From: Bin94 sp965215535
GTDB lineage: Bacteria; Gemmatimonadota; Gemmatimonadetes; Longimicrobiales; Gaopeijiaceae
Direction of reading: 5' to 3'
NCBI GenBank assembly: GCA_965215535.1
Contig: OZ244063.1
Coordinates: 1,302,001-1,366,000 of the forward strand
Length of the DNA: 64,000 bases
Shown: positions 1 through 8,153 of the stretch, in pieces
Numbering within the stretch: position 1 is the stretch's first letter
Layout: every line of letters begins with the position of its first letter
The notes under the pieces: model-generated
Told to the model about the DNA's origin: nothing
Databases searched by the model: none
The model's input: only the letters and a program-made list of their open reading frames with translations
Made by a program: the position numbers and the translations under genes

Positions 1-827
1 TGCGCACCGCCGGTTGGCTCGGCAATCACCTCGTCGGCCACCCCCAGCCGCAGCAGGTCGGCAGAGGTAAGACGGAGCGCCCGCGCGGCTTCGGCGCGTT
101 TTTCGGCCGAGCGCCAGAGAATTGCGGCACAGCCCTCTGGCGAGATCACCGAATAGACGGAGTGCTCCAGGAGGAGAATGCGATCGGTGACGCCCAGCGC
201 CAGCGCCCCCCCAGATCCACCCTCGCCAATGACGACCGAGATCGAGGGGACCCGCAAGCGCGCCATCTCGCGCAGATTGGTGGCGATCGCCTCGGCCTGA
301 CCGCGCTCTTCGGCCCCGAATCCGGGATAGGCGCCGGGGGTGTCGATCAGGGTGATGACCGGTTTCCCGAACTTTTCGGCCATCTTCATCAGGCGCAGCG
401 CCTTGCGGTAGCCCTCGGGGTGGGGCATTCCGAAGTTGCGGCGCAGGTTTTCCTTCATGTCGCGCCCCTTCTGATGACCGATCAGCATGACCGAACGCTC
501 TTCCAGCCGCGCCCAGCCCCCCACAATGGCCTCGTCATTGCGGTAGCGCCGGTCGCCCTTGAGCTCCATGAAGTCGGTGAAGACGGCGCCGATATAGTCG
601 AGTGTGTAGGGACGGCGTGGGTGACGCGCGACCTGGACCTGCTCCATCGGGTCGAGATTGCGGTAGGTTTCCTCGCGCAGAACATCGAGCTTGGCCGAGA
701 GAACGCGCAACTCGTCGGCGACATCCATTCCGCGCCGACCGGCCATATCGCGCAGACGGGCAATCTGGGCCTCGATCTCCACGATGTCGCGCTCAAAGGC
801 GAAGTGGGCAGCGGAGGAAGAAGACAC
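1..827 (-). CDS. accA: Acetyl-CoA carboxylase carboxyltransferase subunit alpha, 3'-truncated by window edge
   Basis: About 275 codons are visible. The product forms the alpha half of the carboxyltransferase that moves CO2 from carboxybiotin to acetyl-CoA, the first step of fatty-acid synthesis, in the cytoplasm. The reverse strand reads through typical AccA stretches: the basic DYIGAVFTDFMELKGDRR region, the GRDMKENLRRNFGMPHPEGY block, DTPGAYPGFGAEERGQAEAI and the oxyanion-forming GEGGSGGALALG. The start is taken as GTG at 827, with AGGAG 8 nt upstream. The family is normally about 320 residues, so roughly 45 C-terminal residues lie outside the window. It is divergent from the gene at 1207. 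Identity is secure; the start is probable. Confidence 0.93.
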   Translation of the reverse strand, partial: MSSSSAAHFAFERDIVEIEAQIARLRDMAGRRGMDVADELRVLSAKLDVLREETYRNLDPMEQVQVARHPRRPYTLDYIGAVFTDFMELKGDRRYRNDEAIVGGWARLEERSVMLIGHQKGRDMKENLRRNFGMPHPEGYRKALRLMKMAEKFGKPVITLIDTPGAYPGFGAEERGQAEAIATNLREMARLRVPSISVVIGEGGSGGALALGVTDRILLLEHSVYSVISPEGCAAILWRSAEKRAEAARALRLTSADLLRLGVADEVIAEPTGGA

Positions 828-1206
828 AGGCAGCGCTCCTGCTGGAACGTTTCGTCATGGCGGCGGCCGGCCATGCGGGCATGGCAACGACCGGGAATCC
901 CCGCCAGGGAATTCCGATGGCAAATTCCAAGTATAACAGGATTTTGAGGTCAGCGTCAAATCGAACCCCGACGAGCGACCCGTGCGAACCCGGCGTCATC
1001 ACAGGGAATCCCAGGCGTCCCCACAGGAAATTCCCCGTATATTCCCGCCGAAATCTCTACGCCGGTGGACAGGAACCGAGCGATACTCGATAGTATTCAT
1101 GGAGCCATTCGCATTGCAGATCAGACAAGTCCACCACCGGCCGGATGCGGCGAATCGGCAGACCGCCGCCCGCACATCCCCCCTTCATCCACTGCCAGGC
1201 GCACGC
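828..1206. promoter_or_regulatory. Divergent intergenic region with four GGGAATYCC-like sites
   Basis: This is a 379-bp gap between accA (leftward) and the Gfo/Idh/MocA gene (rightward). It holds four near-palindromic 9-mers: GGGAATCCC at 893, GGGAATTCC at 907, GGGAATCCC at 1004 and GGAAATTCC at 1026. They fall as two pairs, 14 and 22 bp apart. A TATAAC that could be a rightward -10 lies near 932. No gene is seen. The sites look like operators, but no regulator can be named. Confidence 0.4.
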
Positions 1207-2607
1207 ATGAAAAAGAATCCCGGATTCCCGCCCGCAGATCGAACCGCCCCCAACCGCCGCAGCTTCGTTCGCTCCTTTGCGACCTCTGCGGCTCTCGCCG
1301 CCGGCCTGCCCGGACTGGCGTCGGCCACCCCCCCAGCCCCGATCCCCCTCGCCCGGCCACCCCGTGCGCGCAAACCGGTTGCCCCCTCGGACCGGATTGG
1401 CCTTGCGGTGATCGGCGCAGGCGGCATGGGAATGGCCGATGTGCAGACCGCGCTTCGCATCCCCGGCGTCGAGCTCGTGGCCGCCTGTGACATCTTCGAC
1501 GGTCGCCTTGAGAGCGCGCGCGAACGCTACGGCGAGATCTTCGTCACCCGCGATTACCGCGAAGTTCTGGCCCGCGACGACATCGACGCGGTCATCGTCG
1601 GCACTCCCGACCACTGGCACCAGCCGATCTCGATCGATGCGCTCCAGGCCGGCAAGGCGGTCTATTGCGAGAAGCCGATGGTGCACCGGATCTCCGAGGG
1701 CCAGGCACTGATCCGCGCCGAAGAGGAATCGGGGCGCGTCTTTCAGGTCGGCAGCCAGGGAATGAGCTCGCTCGGCAACGAGAAGGCGAAGGAGCTCTAC
1801 GAGGCCGGCGCAATCGGCGAACTCAACTATGCCGAAGGGTTCTGGGCGCGCAACGATCCCATCGGCGCCTGGCAGTATCCCATTCCCGCAGATGCAACCG
1901 CCGAGAGAGTGGACTGGCCGCGCTTTCTCGGTTCGGCGACCGACCATCCATACGATCCCCTGCGCGTCTTCCGCTGGCGCAACTACCGCGACTACGGCAC
2001 CGGGGTCGCCGGTGATCTCTTCGTTCACCTCTTCTCCAGCCTGCACTTTGTGGTCAGCTCAAAGGGGCCCACGCGCATTCAGGCGGCGGGGGGGCTGCGC
2101 TACTGGAACGATGGCCGCGAGGTGCCCGATGTGCTCCTGGGCGTCTTCGACTATCCCGCAACCGATACGCACCCGGGCTTCAATCTTTCGCTGCGCGTGA
2201 ACTTTGTGGATGGAACGTCGGGCAGCACCTTTTTGCGTCTTGTCGGCAGCGAGGGCTCCATGGACGTGACCTGGACCGAAGTTGTGCTGCGCAGGAATGC
2301 GACGGTTGATCCCATGGACGCCTTCTCGCAGGAAAAGATGGCCGATGCGGCCGCAACCGACGACGCTCTGCCGCGCCGTGTGCGCATGCTGCCCCCCGCC
2401 GAGGCCCGGTATGCGGTCGAACCCGGCTACCGGGGAGCCCACCTCGATCACCTCTACAGCTTTATTGCAGCGATTCGGGGCGGCCCCCCGGTGCGCGAGG
2501 ACGCCACCTTCGGGTTGCGGGCGGCGGCCCCGGCGCTGGCCTGCAATCTGAGCTACTTCGAGGACCGAATCGTGCGCTGGGACCCCGAATCCATGCAAAC
2601 ACTCTAG
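1207..2607 (+). CDS. Tat-exported Gfo/Idh/MocA-family NAD(P)-dependent oxidoreductase
   Basis: 466 aa. The start chosen is ATG 1207 because it begins a twin-arginine signal (RRSFVRS at residues 17-23, then an Ala/Leu-rich segment ending near LASA). The reading frame is open further upstream but without signal character. An N-terminal Rossmann fold follows, with VIGAGGMG around residues 70-77 and the family EKP motif in VYCEKPMV. The C-terminal half has the usual alpha/beta dimerisation domain. Family members oxidise or reduce sugars, inositols and related hydroxy compounds; the substrate cannot be read here. The neighbouring exported DUF1080 lipoprotein suggests periplasmic sugar processing. 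Confidence 0.85.
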   Translation: MKKNPGFPPADRTAPNRRSFVRSFATSAALAAGLPGLASATPPAPIPLARPPRARKPVAPSDRIGLAVIGAGGMGMADVQTALRIPGVELVAACDIFDGRLESARERYGEIFVTRDYREVLARDDIDAVIVGTPDHWHQPISIDALQAGKAVYCEKPMVHRISEGQALIRAEEESGRVFQVGSQGMSSLGNEKAKELYEAGAIGELNYAEGFWARNDPIGAWQYPIPADATAERVDWPRFLGSATDHPYDPLRVFRWRNYRDYGTGVAGDLFVHLFSSLHFVVSSKGPTRIQAAGGLRYWNDGREVPDVLLGVFDYPATDTHPGFNLSLRVNFVDGTSGSTFLRLVGSEGSMDVTWTEVVLRRNATVDPMDAFSQEKMADAAATDDALPRRVRMLPPAEARYAVEPGYRGAHLDHLYSFIAAIRGGPPVREDATFGLRAAAPALACNLSYFEDRIVRWDPESMQTL

Positions 2608-2627
2608 ATGCACAAGGACCCGAGATC

Positions 2628-4031
2628 ATGCATACGGTACACAATCATCCACCGCTCCTGCAAGCTTCGGCACAGGCACCCGCCCCGGCTCCCGGGCGCG
2701 CGGTCAGCGCAATCAATATTGTGATTCTGTCATCATGGCTGGTTGCGGTTGCTGCCTGCTCCGGCGGCGGCGATGGCACCGGCGCCCCCGATGAATCCGC
2801 CACCCCGCCCGAGGCGTCGGCCACCCCGCCTGCCAACACCCTTACGGCGGCCGAGCGCGAGGCCGGATGGCGCCTTCTCTTCGACGGCGAGAGCACCGAG
2901 GGCTGGCGCGGCTACAATCGGGACGCCTTTCCCGACACCGGCTGGGCGGTGATTGACGGCGCACTTGTCGTGGGCGCCACCGCCGGCGATCCGGATGTTG
3001 CAATTGGCGGCGATATCGTGACAACCGAATCCTTCTCCGACTTCGATCTCAGATTCGATTTCATGCTCTCGGATGTGGCCAACAGCGGTGTTCTGTACCG
3101 CGTGATCGAAGAGCCCGGCGCCGAGATCTGGCACAACGCCCCCGAGTACCAGGTGCTGGACGACCCCGCCTATATCGCAATGGGCACGATGGACATGAAC
3201 ACCCACCTGACGGGCGACAACTACGACCTGCACGCGGCCGGCGACAAGACGCTGCACCCGCCCGGGGAGTGGAACAGCGGTCGCATTCGCGTTGTCAACA
3301 ATGTGGTCGAGCACTGGCTCAATGGCGTCAAGACGGTCGAATACGAACTCGCCTCGCCCGAGTGGGAGGAGCTCGTCGCCGAGAGCAAATTTGCCCCTTT
3401 TCCGCAGTACGGGCGCGCCGTCGCGGGGCCAATCGGTCTTCAGGATCACGGGCGCAATGTCTTCTACCGCAATATCAGGATTTTGCCGCTTGAACCGGTT
3501 GCGCTTTTCAATGGCAGCGACCTGACGGGTTGGCAAATGCACGGCACCGAGCGCTGGCATGTGGGAGACGGCGAGCTTGTCTGCGAGAGTGGCCCCGACG
3601 CGGCCTACGGCTATCTCTCCACCGATGCAACCTTTGGCGACTTCGATCTTGTCCTCGATTTCCGGCAGGAGGCCGATGGCAACAGCGGCGTCTTCTTCCG
3701 CTCCAGCGTCGAGGGCACAACGGTCAGCGGCTGGCAGGCCGAGGTGGCGCCCCCGGGCCTCTTTACCGGCGGCATCTACGAGTCGTATGGGCGCGGCTGG
3801 CTTGCACAACCTCCGCCCGAGCTCGACAACGCACTGCGCATGGGAGAGTGGAACACAATGCGGGTGCGCGCCGTGGGCGAGCGCGTCACAACCTGGCTCA
3901 ATGGCGTTCGCATGGTGGATCTGGCAGACGAGGAGATCGGCGCGGGCACCGGTTCAATTGCTCTTCAGATTCACGACGGAGGCGGAATCAGGGTGCGCTG
4001 GCGCAATATCCGGGTGGTGAGTCTGGATTGA
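2628..4031 (+). CDS. Lipoprotein with two DUF1080 (3-keto-disaccharide hydrolase-like) domains
   Basis: 467 aa. A lipoprotein signal ends in the lipobox VAAC (Cys44), followed by a Ser/Pro/Ala-rich linker. Two copies of the DUF1080 concanavalin-like fold follow: domain 1 at about 80-290, opening with GWRLLFDGES, and domain 2 at about 291-467, opening with VALFNGSDLTGW. The repeated pattern is SDFDLRFDFMLS.ANSGVLYR in the first copy and GDFDLVLDFRQEADGNSGVFFR in the second. DUF1080 proteins include 3-keto-glucoside hydrolases and often sit beside Gfo/Idh/MocA dehydrogenases, as here (20 bp downstream), so cleavage of 3-keto sugars is a reasonable inference. The tandem duplication in one chain is the notable feature. 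Confidence 0.82.
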   Translation: MHTVHNHPPLLQASAQAPAPAPGRAVSAINIVILSSWLVAVAACSGGGDGTGAPDESATPPEASATPPANTLTAAEREAGWRLLFDGESTEGWRGYNRDAFPDTGWAVIDGALVVGATAGDPDVAIGGDIVTTESFSDFDLRFDFMLSDVANSGVLYRVIEEPGAEIWHNAPEYQVLDDPAYIAMGTMDMNTHLTGDNYDLHAAGDKTLHPPGEWNSGRIRVVNNVVEHWLNGVKTVEYELASPEWEELVAESKFAPFPQYGRAVAGPIGLQDHGRNVFYRNIRILPLEPVALFNGSDLTGWQMHGTERWHVGDGELVCESGPDAAYGYLSTDATFGDFDLVLDFRQEADGNSGVFFRSSVEGTTVSGWQAEVAPPGLFTGGIYESYGRGWLAQPPPELDNALRMGEWNTMRVRAVGERVTTWLNGVRMVDLADEEIGAGTGSIALQIHDGGGIRVRWRNIRVVSLD

Positions 4032-4046
4032 AGCGATTGCGATCTC

Positions 4047-5321
4047 TCAATCCCGCGGAGGTCCCTCGAGCAATCCCTCCAGTGGCTCTTCGCGCGCGCC
4101 ATTTTCATCGCAGACCGCAAAGGTTGACTCCGCCGCGCCATACATCGCCACGCCTGCATAGTCTCCCGCCCGGTTGAGAATAAAGAAGCGCAGGTCGAAG
4201 TTGGGCAATCCGCGCGAATTCCGGAGCCGCGGCTCGACCGTATTGTCGCGAATGCGTCGCAGCGCCGACATGCCCGCATCGATGGGCGACATGCCCTGAC
4301 GCATGAACTCGACAATCAGAAAGCAGCTCAGATTGTAGAGGTTGGCTTCGCCCCGACCGGTCGATCCCGCCGCGCCGACATCGTTGTCCACATACTGGCC
4401 CGCGCCCAGGATCGGGGAATCGCCCGCCCGCCCCGGAATCTTCCAGGAGAGGCCGCTGGTTGTGGTGACCCCGCAGATGTCGCCCCCGGGCGAGAGTGCC
4501 TCCAGGCTGGTGGTCCCCCAGAAGGAAACGGGGTCGATCAGGCCATCGTCCACCATGGAGAGACCGGCGGCCAGCGCGGCGGCGTGAAACTGGCGAAGAC
4601 GCGCGGCGTGGGCCGGATCGGGGAACGCTGCGGCGGCCGCAGGGGCTGGCGAACGCGGCGACGAGGCGCCGGGAGGGCGACGGATCCGGTCGGGGTCGGT
4701 GTCTTCGCCGGCCGGAGCTGTTCCGCGCAGCCTCTCTTCGGGATCGAGCCAGTGCGAGGGATCGACCCGCCGCCGCCACTCCAGCCAGAGGGCGCGCGAG
4801 GCAGCCGTGTTGAGATCGTCGTGGATCTCGAACCCAAGCGACCGCGCGAACTCCTGCGCACCCTTTCCCACAACAAGGTGATGATCGGTCAGCTCGGCCA
4901 CCGCCTTCGCCACCAACGACGGCGTCTTCACTCCCTCCAGCCCGGCCACGCCCCCCGCCCACCGGCGCGGCCCGTGCATCAGGCAGGAATCGAGCTGCAC
5001 CACCCCATCGGCGTTGGGAAGTCCTCCATAGCCGATTCCCATCTCCTCCGGATCCAACTCGGGAATATTTACCCCGGCCACACAGGCGTCCAGCGTATCC
5101 TCGCCTTCGGTCATGCCGCGGAAGGCCCGCTCGATCGCGCTCTCGGGTCCACCATTGCGGTACCGGATCGCAGAGAGATCCGCCACCAGGAGCGGACCCG
5201 CGCGACCGGGGTGTACGGCCGGAGCCGGGATGGCCGAAAGAGAAATGGGCGATGACAGAGTCGGCAGAGCCCCGGCGGTGGCGCCTGCGGTTGCAGTCCT
5301 GATAAAATCGCGTCTTTGCAT
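4047..5321 (-). CDS. Tat-exported N4-(beta-N-acetylglucosaminyl)-L-asparaginase-like Ntn hydrolase
   Basis: 424 aa. It begins at ATG 5321 with AGAGGA about 10 nt upstream and a Tat signal (MQRRDFIRTATAG). Family members cleave the GlcNAc-Asn link of N-glycopeptides, or isoaspartyl bonds, after self-cleavage before a catalytic Thr. The block TTTSGLSWKIPGRAGDSPI-GAG and the following DNDVGAAGSTGRGE align with the glycosylasparaginase beta chain. That alignment places the nucleophile Thr in WGTTS, where the classical enzyme has HDTIG. A proline/alanine-rich linker precedes the beta chain. It is convergent with the DUF1080 gene, 15 bp apart. Family assignment is strong; the exact substrate is unknown. 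Confidence 0.85.
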   Translation of the reverse strand: MQRRDFIRTATAGATAGALPTLSSPISLSAIPAPAVHPGRAGPLLVADLSAIRYRNGGPESAIERAFRGMTEGEDTLDACVAGVNIPELDPEEMGIGYGGLPNADGVVQLDSCLMHGPRRWAGGVAGLEGVKTPSLVAKAVAELTDHHLVVGKGAQEFARSLGFEIHDDLNTAASRALWLEWRRRVDPSHWLDPEERLRGTAPAGEDTDPDRIRRPPGASSPRSPAPAAAAAFPDPAHAARLRQFHAAALAAGLSMVDDGLIDPVSFWGTTSLEALSPGGDICGVTTTSGLSWKIPGRAGDSPILGAGQYVDNDVGAAGSTGRGEANLYNLSCFLIVEFMRQGMSPIDAGMSALRRIRDNTVEPRLRNSRGLPNFDLRFFILNRAGDYAGVAMYGAAESTFAVCDENGAREEPLEGLLEGPPRD

Positions 5322-5726
5322 GGGGGAGCAATCCTCTCGGCGATCGGCGAAGGGTGGGGGGGAAGGGCCGGGGGGTCCGACCGGAGCACCTCCCCTCAAC
5401 ATATTCTGCGCCGGCACACTCTGCATCGTTCTGCACCGGGGCGTCCGGTTCATGCGCGGTCTGCGCGGGCGGCACGTCTGCGAACCCATACCGGGCGGGC
5501 ATTCAGGCGCTGCCGATTCCGTGCGATCCGCTGCGACTCCGTACACGTTCGCCACGATACATGAGGATGTCCGAGCTGGACTGATCTTGGACGGAGGTTG
5601 ATTTTTCAAATGAACGCACGTAATCTTTCAAGTGAACGTTCCCGCTTCTTTCATTCGGCCGACATGCCCTCATCCTCCACCCGCGCCCGACTTTCGATTC
5701 ATGCGGGCCGCCACCGCATTCGTTCC
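5322..5726. promoter_or_regulatory. Intergenic region with paired TTCA-N2-TGAA palindromes before the ATPase gene
   Basis: This gap is about 405 bp. Two copies of a 13-mer, TTTCAAATGAACG (5604-5616) and TTTCAAGTGAACG (5626-5638), differ at one base and lie 22 bp apart, two helical turns. Each contains the palindrome TTCA-N2-TGAA. The first copy of the 17-bp flanking repeat (5646-5662) follows. No gene is seen in the rest of the gap. The arrangement is typical of a dimeric repressor operator controlling the rightward ATPase gene. Confidence 0.5.
5646..5662 (+). repeat. 17-bp direct repeat, left copy
   Basis: TTCTTTCATTCGGCCGA. It matches 16 of 17 bases at 7119-7135, and the two copies bracket the AAA/DUF4143 gene 1,473 bp apart. 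Confidence 0.7.
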
Positions 5727-6992
5727 ATGACCGATACGACGATCTATCCGCGCCAGGCCGAGTTGCGCCTGCTGGAGGCGCTGGACGACTCGCCCGCCGT
5801 GCTGATTCAGGGTCCCCGCCAGTGTGGCAAGACCACACTTGCCCGCATCGTGGGAGCCGAACGCGGATATGGCTACCTCACCTTCGACGACGAGGGCGCC
5901 CGCCACGCGGCCGAGAGCGATCCGCTGGGGTTCGCTGCCGACCTGCCCGAGCGCATCATCCTGGACGAAGTGCAGAAGGTGCCCGCGCTCTTCGAGGCAC
6001 TCAAGATCGAGATCGACCGACGCCGCATTCCGGGAAGATTTCTGCTGACGGGCTCCGCCCAGGTTCTTCTTGTGCCCCGGCTGTCGGAATCGCTGGCCGG
6101 TCGTCTGCAGATGCTGCGCCTTCATCCGCTGGCCCAGTGCGAGCTGGAAGAGAGAACCCCCGATTTTCTGGATGCGCTCTTCGCGGGCAGCTTCGCGATC
6201 GAAGAGTGTGCACGCCTGGGAGGCGAGCTGGCCGAGCGGATCACCGGTGGAGGATATCCGGCTGCACTCGCCCGACCGCCCGGCCGCCGACGCGCCAACT
6301 GGTACCTCGACCACGCCGATGCCCTGATCCAGCGCGACGTTCGCGATCTTTCCCGGATCCGGCAACTGGAGATCCTGCCCCGGCTCCTTGCGGGCGCATC
6401 TACCCAGACGGCAAGAATCTTCAATGCGAGCGACCTGGCCGCTCCCTTCGAGGCCAGTCGGCCTACCATTCGCGATTACCTGACGCTCCTCGAGCGCCTC
6501 TTCCTTCTGGAGCGCCTTCCTGCCTGGCACAACAATCGTCTCAGCCGCCTGGTCAAGAGACCGAAGCTGCACCTCGGCGACACCGGAATGGCATCGGCGC
6601 TGCTCGGTGTGGATGGTCCCGCGCTGGCGCACGACCGGGCGCTCCTGGGCCAGCTCATGGAAACCTTCGTCTTTCAGGAGTTGCAGAGGCAGGCCGGCTG
6701 GCACAGTGCGCGTCTGGCCTTCCACCATCTCCGCGACAAGGACGGCATCGAAGTCGATCTCGTCATTGAGAGGGGCGCCGGAGCCGTTGCAGGCATCGAG
6801 GTCAAGGCTTCGGGAACGGTACGCACGGGCGATTTCCGCGGTCTGCGCACGCTGAAGGAGGCTCTGGGCGATCGATTTGCCGGCGGTGTCGTGGTCTATG
6901 ACGGCGAGGCCATTCTCCCCTTCGGCGATCGTCTCTACGCGGTGCCGGTCAGCCACATGCTGGGATTGGCAGGCAGGATGGGCGGATCGTAG
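5727..6992 (+). CDS. AAA-family ATPase with C-terminal DUF4143 domain
   Basis: 421 aa. It starts at ATG 5727. Walker A is GPRQCGKTT (residues 29-37) and Walker B is IILDEVQ, followed by a sensor-like LLTGSAQ. The C-terminal DUF4143 half contains a PD-(D/E)XK-like signature: GIEVD, then GIEVKAS. The function of this widespread family is not established; members are scattered accessory genes, often solitary, and resemble archaeal-type ATPases. The operator-like palindromes upstream and the flanking direct repeats suggest an independently regulated, mobile unit. It is convergent with the TM2 gene. Confidence 0.85.
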   Translation: MTDTTIYPRQAELRLLEALDDSPAVLIQGPRQCGKTTLARIVGAERGYGYLTFDDEGARHAAESDPLGFAADLPERIILDEVQKVPALFEALKIEIDRRRIPGRFLLTGSAQVLLVPRLSESLAGRLQMLRLHPLAQCELEERTPDFLDALFAGSFAIEECARLGGELAERITGGGYPAALARPPGRRRANWYLDHADALIQRDVRDLSRIRQLEILPRLLAGASTQTARIFNASDLAAPFEASRPTIRDYLTLLERLFLLERLPAWHNNRLSRLVKRPKLHLGDTGMASALLGVDGPALAHDRALLGQLMETFVFQELQRQAGWHSARLAFHHLRDKDGIEVDLVIERGAGAVAGIEVKASGTVRTGDFRGLRTLKEALGDRFAGGVVVYDGEAILPFGDRLYAVPVSHMLGLAGRMGGS

Positions 6993-7118
6993 TCGAAGCG
7001 TCAGGGCCGGGCCTTGGGAGCAACCCTTGAAAATCACGCGAACAGGGGCGTTCGGAGGCTTGCGGATTCACCAGTTTTCAATTTGGATACGGTCAAACTT
7101 CCGAACGGACGTATCTTT

Positions 7119-7135
7119 TTCTTTCATTCAGCCGA
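7119..7135 (+). repeat. 17-bp direct repeat, right copy
   Basis: TTCTTTCATTCAGCCGA, one mismatch from 5646-5662. It lies between the stop of the ATPase gene and the stop of the TM2 gene. Upstream of it, weak AT-rich similarity to the left flank continues (TTTTCAA at 7075 compared with 5603). Confidence 0.7.
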
Positions 7136-7189
7136 GGATCTTCCGAGCGATCCGGCCGGTCGGAACACCACTCGCGGGTTCGCGTCGCG

Positions 7190-7750
7190 TCAGCGCCCCG
7201 ACAGCTCCGGAAAGCGATACACAATGACGCCGGTGCCGGGCGCGTTGTCCACATCCACATATCCCTTGTCGGCCATCTCGTTCAGCGCCTTCTCGACCTC
7301 GCCAAAGCTCTTGTCCGTCGCCAGAACACCCTGACTGACCGTGAGCTCGCCGCCATTCTCCATCGCCGCCTGCAACAACTGCTGTCGCAGACTCAGCGGT
7401 TTGGCGAGTCTCGGCGGCATCTTCCCGGCAGCGAGTTCGGCCTGTGCAAGCGCGACCTGACGCGGATGCGGAATGCGCCCCTCGCGAATGTTGGCCTTCC
7501 TGACCAGCGATTTCATTCTGAGGAGATCGATGATCTGACCGACCCCCAGAAGCCCGCCCGTCAGCAGCCATAAAACCCCCGTGCCCACCTTTCCCAGATA
7601 GAAGCGGTGGATTCCACAGGCACCCAGCAGGCCGGTACACCACAGCCCATAACTCAACCCCGTCGAATACGGCGCCTCGTCGCTCCCCTGCGCCACGGTC
7701 GGCAGGTTGACATTCAGATTGACGGAGAGTTCTCCGCGTTTCTCGCTCAT
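7190..7750 (-). CDS. TM2-domain membrane protein with C-terminal helical domain
   Basis: 186 aa. The TM2 domain spans about residues 30-80: two hydrophobic helices joined by a short turn, with the family signature GACGIHRFYLGKVGTGVLWL and a following GGLLGVGQIIDLL. The C-terminal 100 residues are soluble and helical (ARP-K-LSLRQQLLQAAMENGGELTVSQGVLATDKS), ending in a winged-helix-like pattern that could be a small regulatory or protein-interaction domain. No enzymatic motif is visible. The start is ATG 7750. The function of TM2 proteins in bacteria is mostly unknown. Confidence 0.8.
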   Translation of the reverse strand: MSEKRGELSVNLNVNLPTVAQGSDEAPYSTGLSYGLWCTGLLGACGIHRFYLGKVGTGVLWLLTGGLLGVGQIIDLLRMKSLVRKANIREGRIPHPRQVALAQAELAAGKMPPRLAKPLSLRQQLLQAAMENGGELTVSQGVLATDKSFGEVEKALNEMADKGYVDVDNAPGTGVIVYRFPELSGR

Positions 7751-8153
7751 CGTGCCCTCTCAAACTCCGTGGGAATCCGCGCTTCGGGGCTCTGAAGGTA
7801 ATGGAATCGGGTTGGGGGAGCGCTTGGCTGAAAAAAGCGGATCGCGCCGGGCCACATGCGCCGGAATCCTGCTCCTCCGCCCTGTCCTTTACCCGGCACA
7901 GCCGCAGTTGACCGGATCAGCCAACGCAACTCCGGCACCCCCACAATCCGACCGCGCGCAGCAGGATCCGATGCCAGCGAATGCAAATCGCGGAGCTTGT
8001 GAGCACCGATCCTCATCCTGTCTGAATCGGGGACAGCTTCGCGGAAAGCCTGCGGAATTTCCGGGGCGGCGGTTCCTCAACCCTTCCCTTCGGCGGCGCA
8101 CCCGCGCTCTGCCGGGCGAATGCCTTTGCATGTGGAGAGTACTCCTCCTCCAC
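7751..8153. other. Intergenic region without recognisable content
   Basis: About 400 bp between the TM2 gene start and the coxL stop. I find no convincing gene, repeat or RNA. It carries the TM2 promoter on the minus strand and any terminator of the cox transcript, but I could not pick out a clear hairpin with a T-run. Confidence 0.4.
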
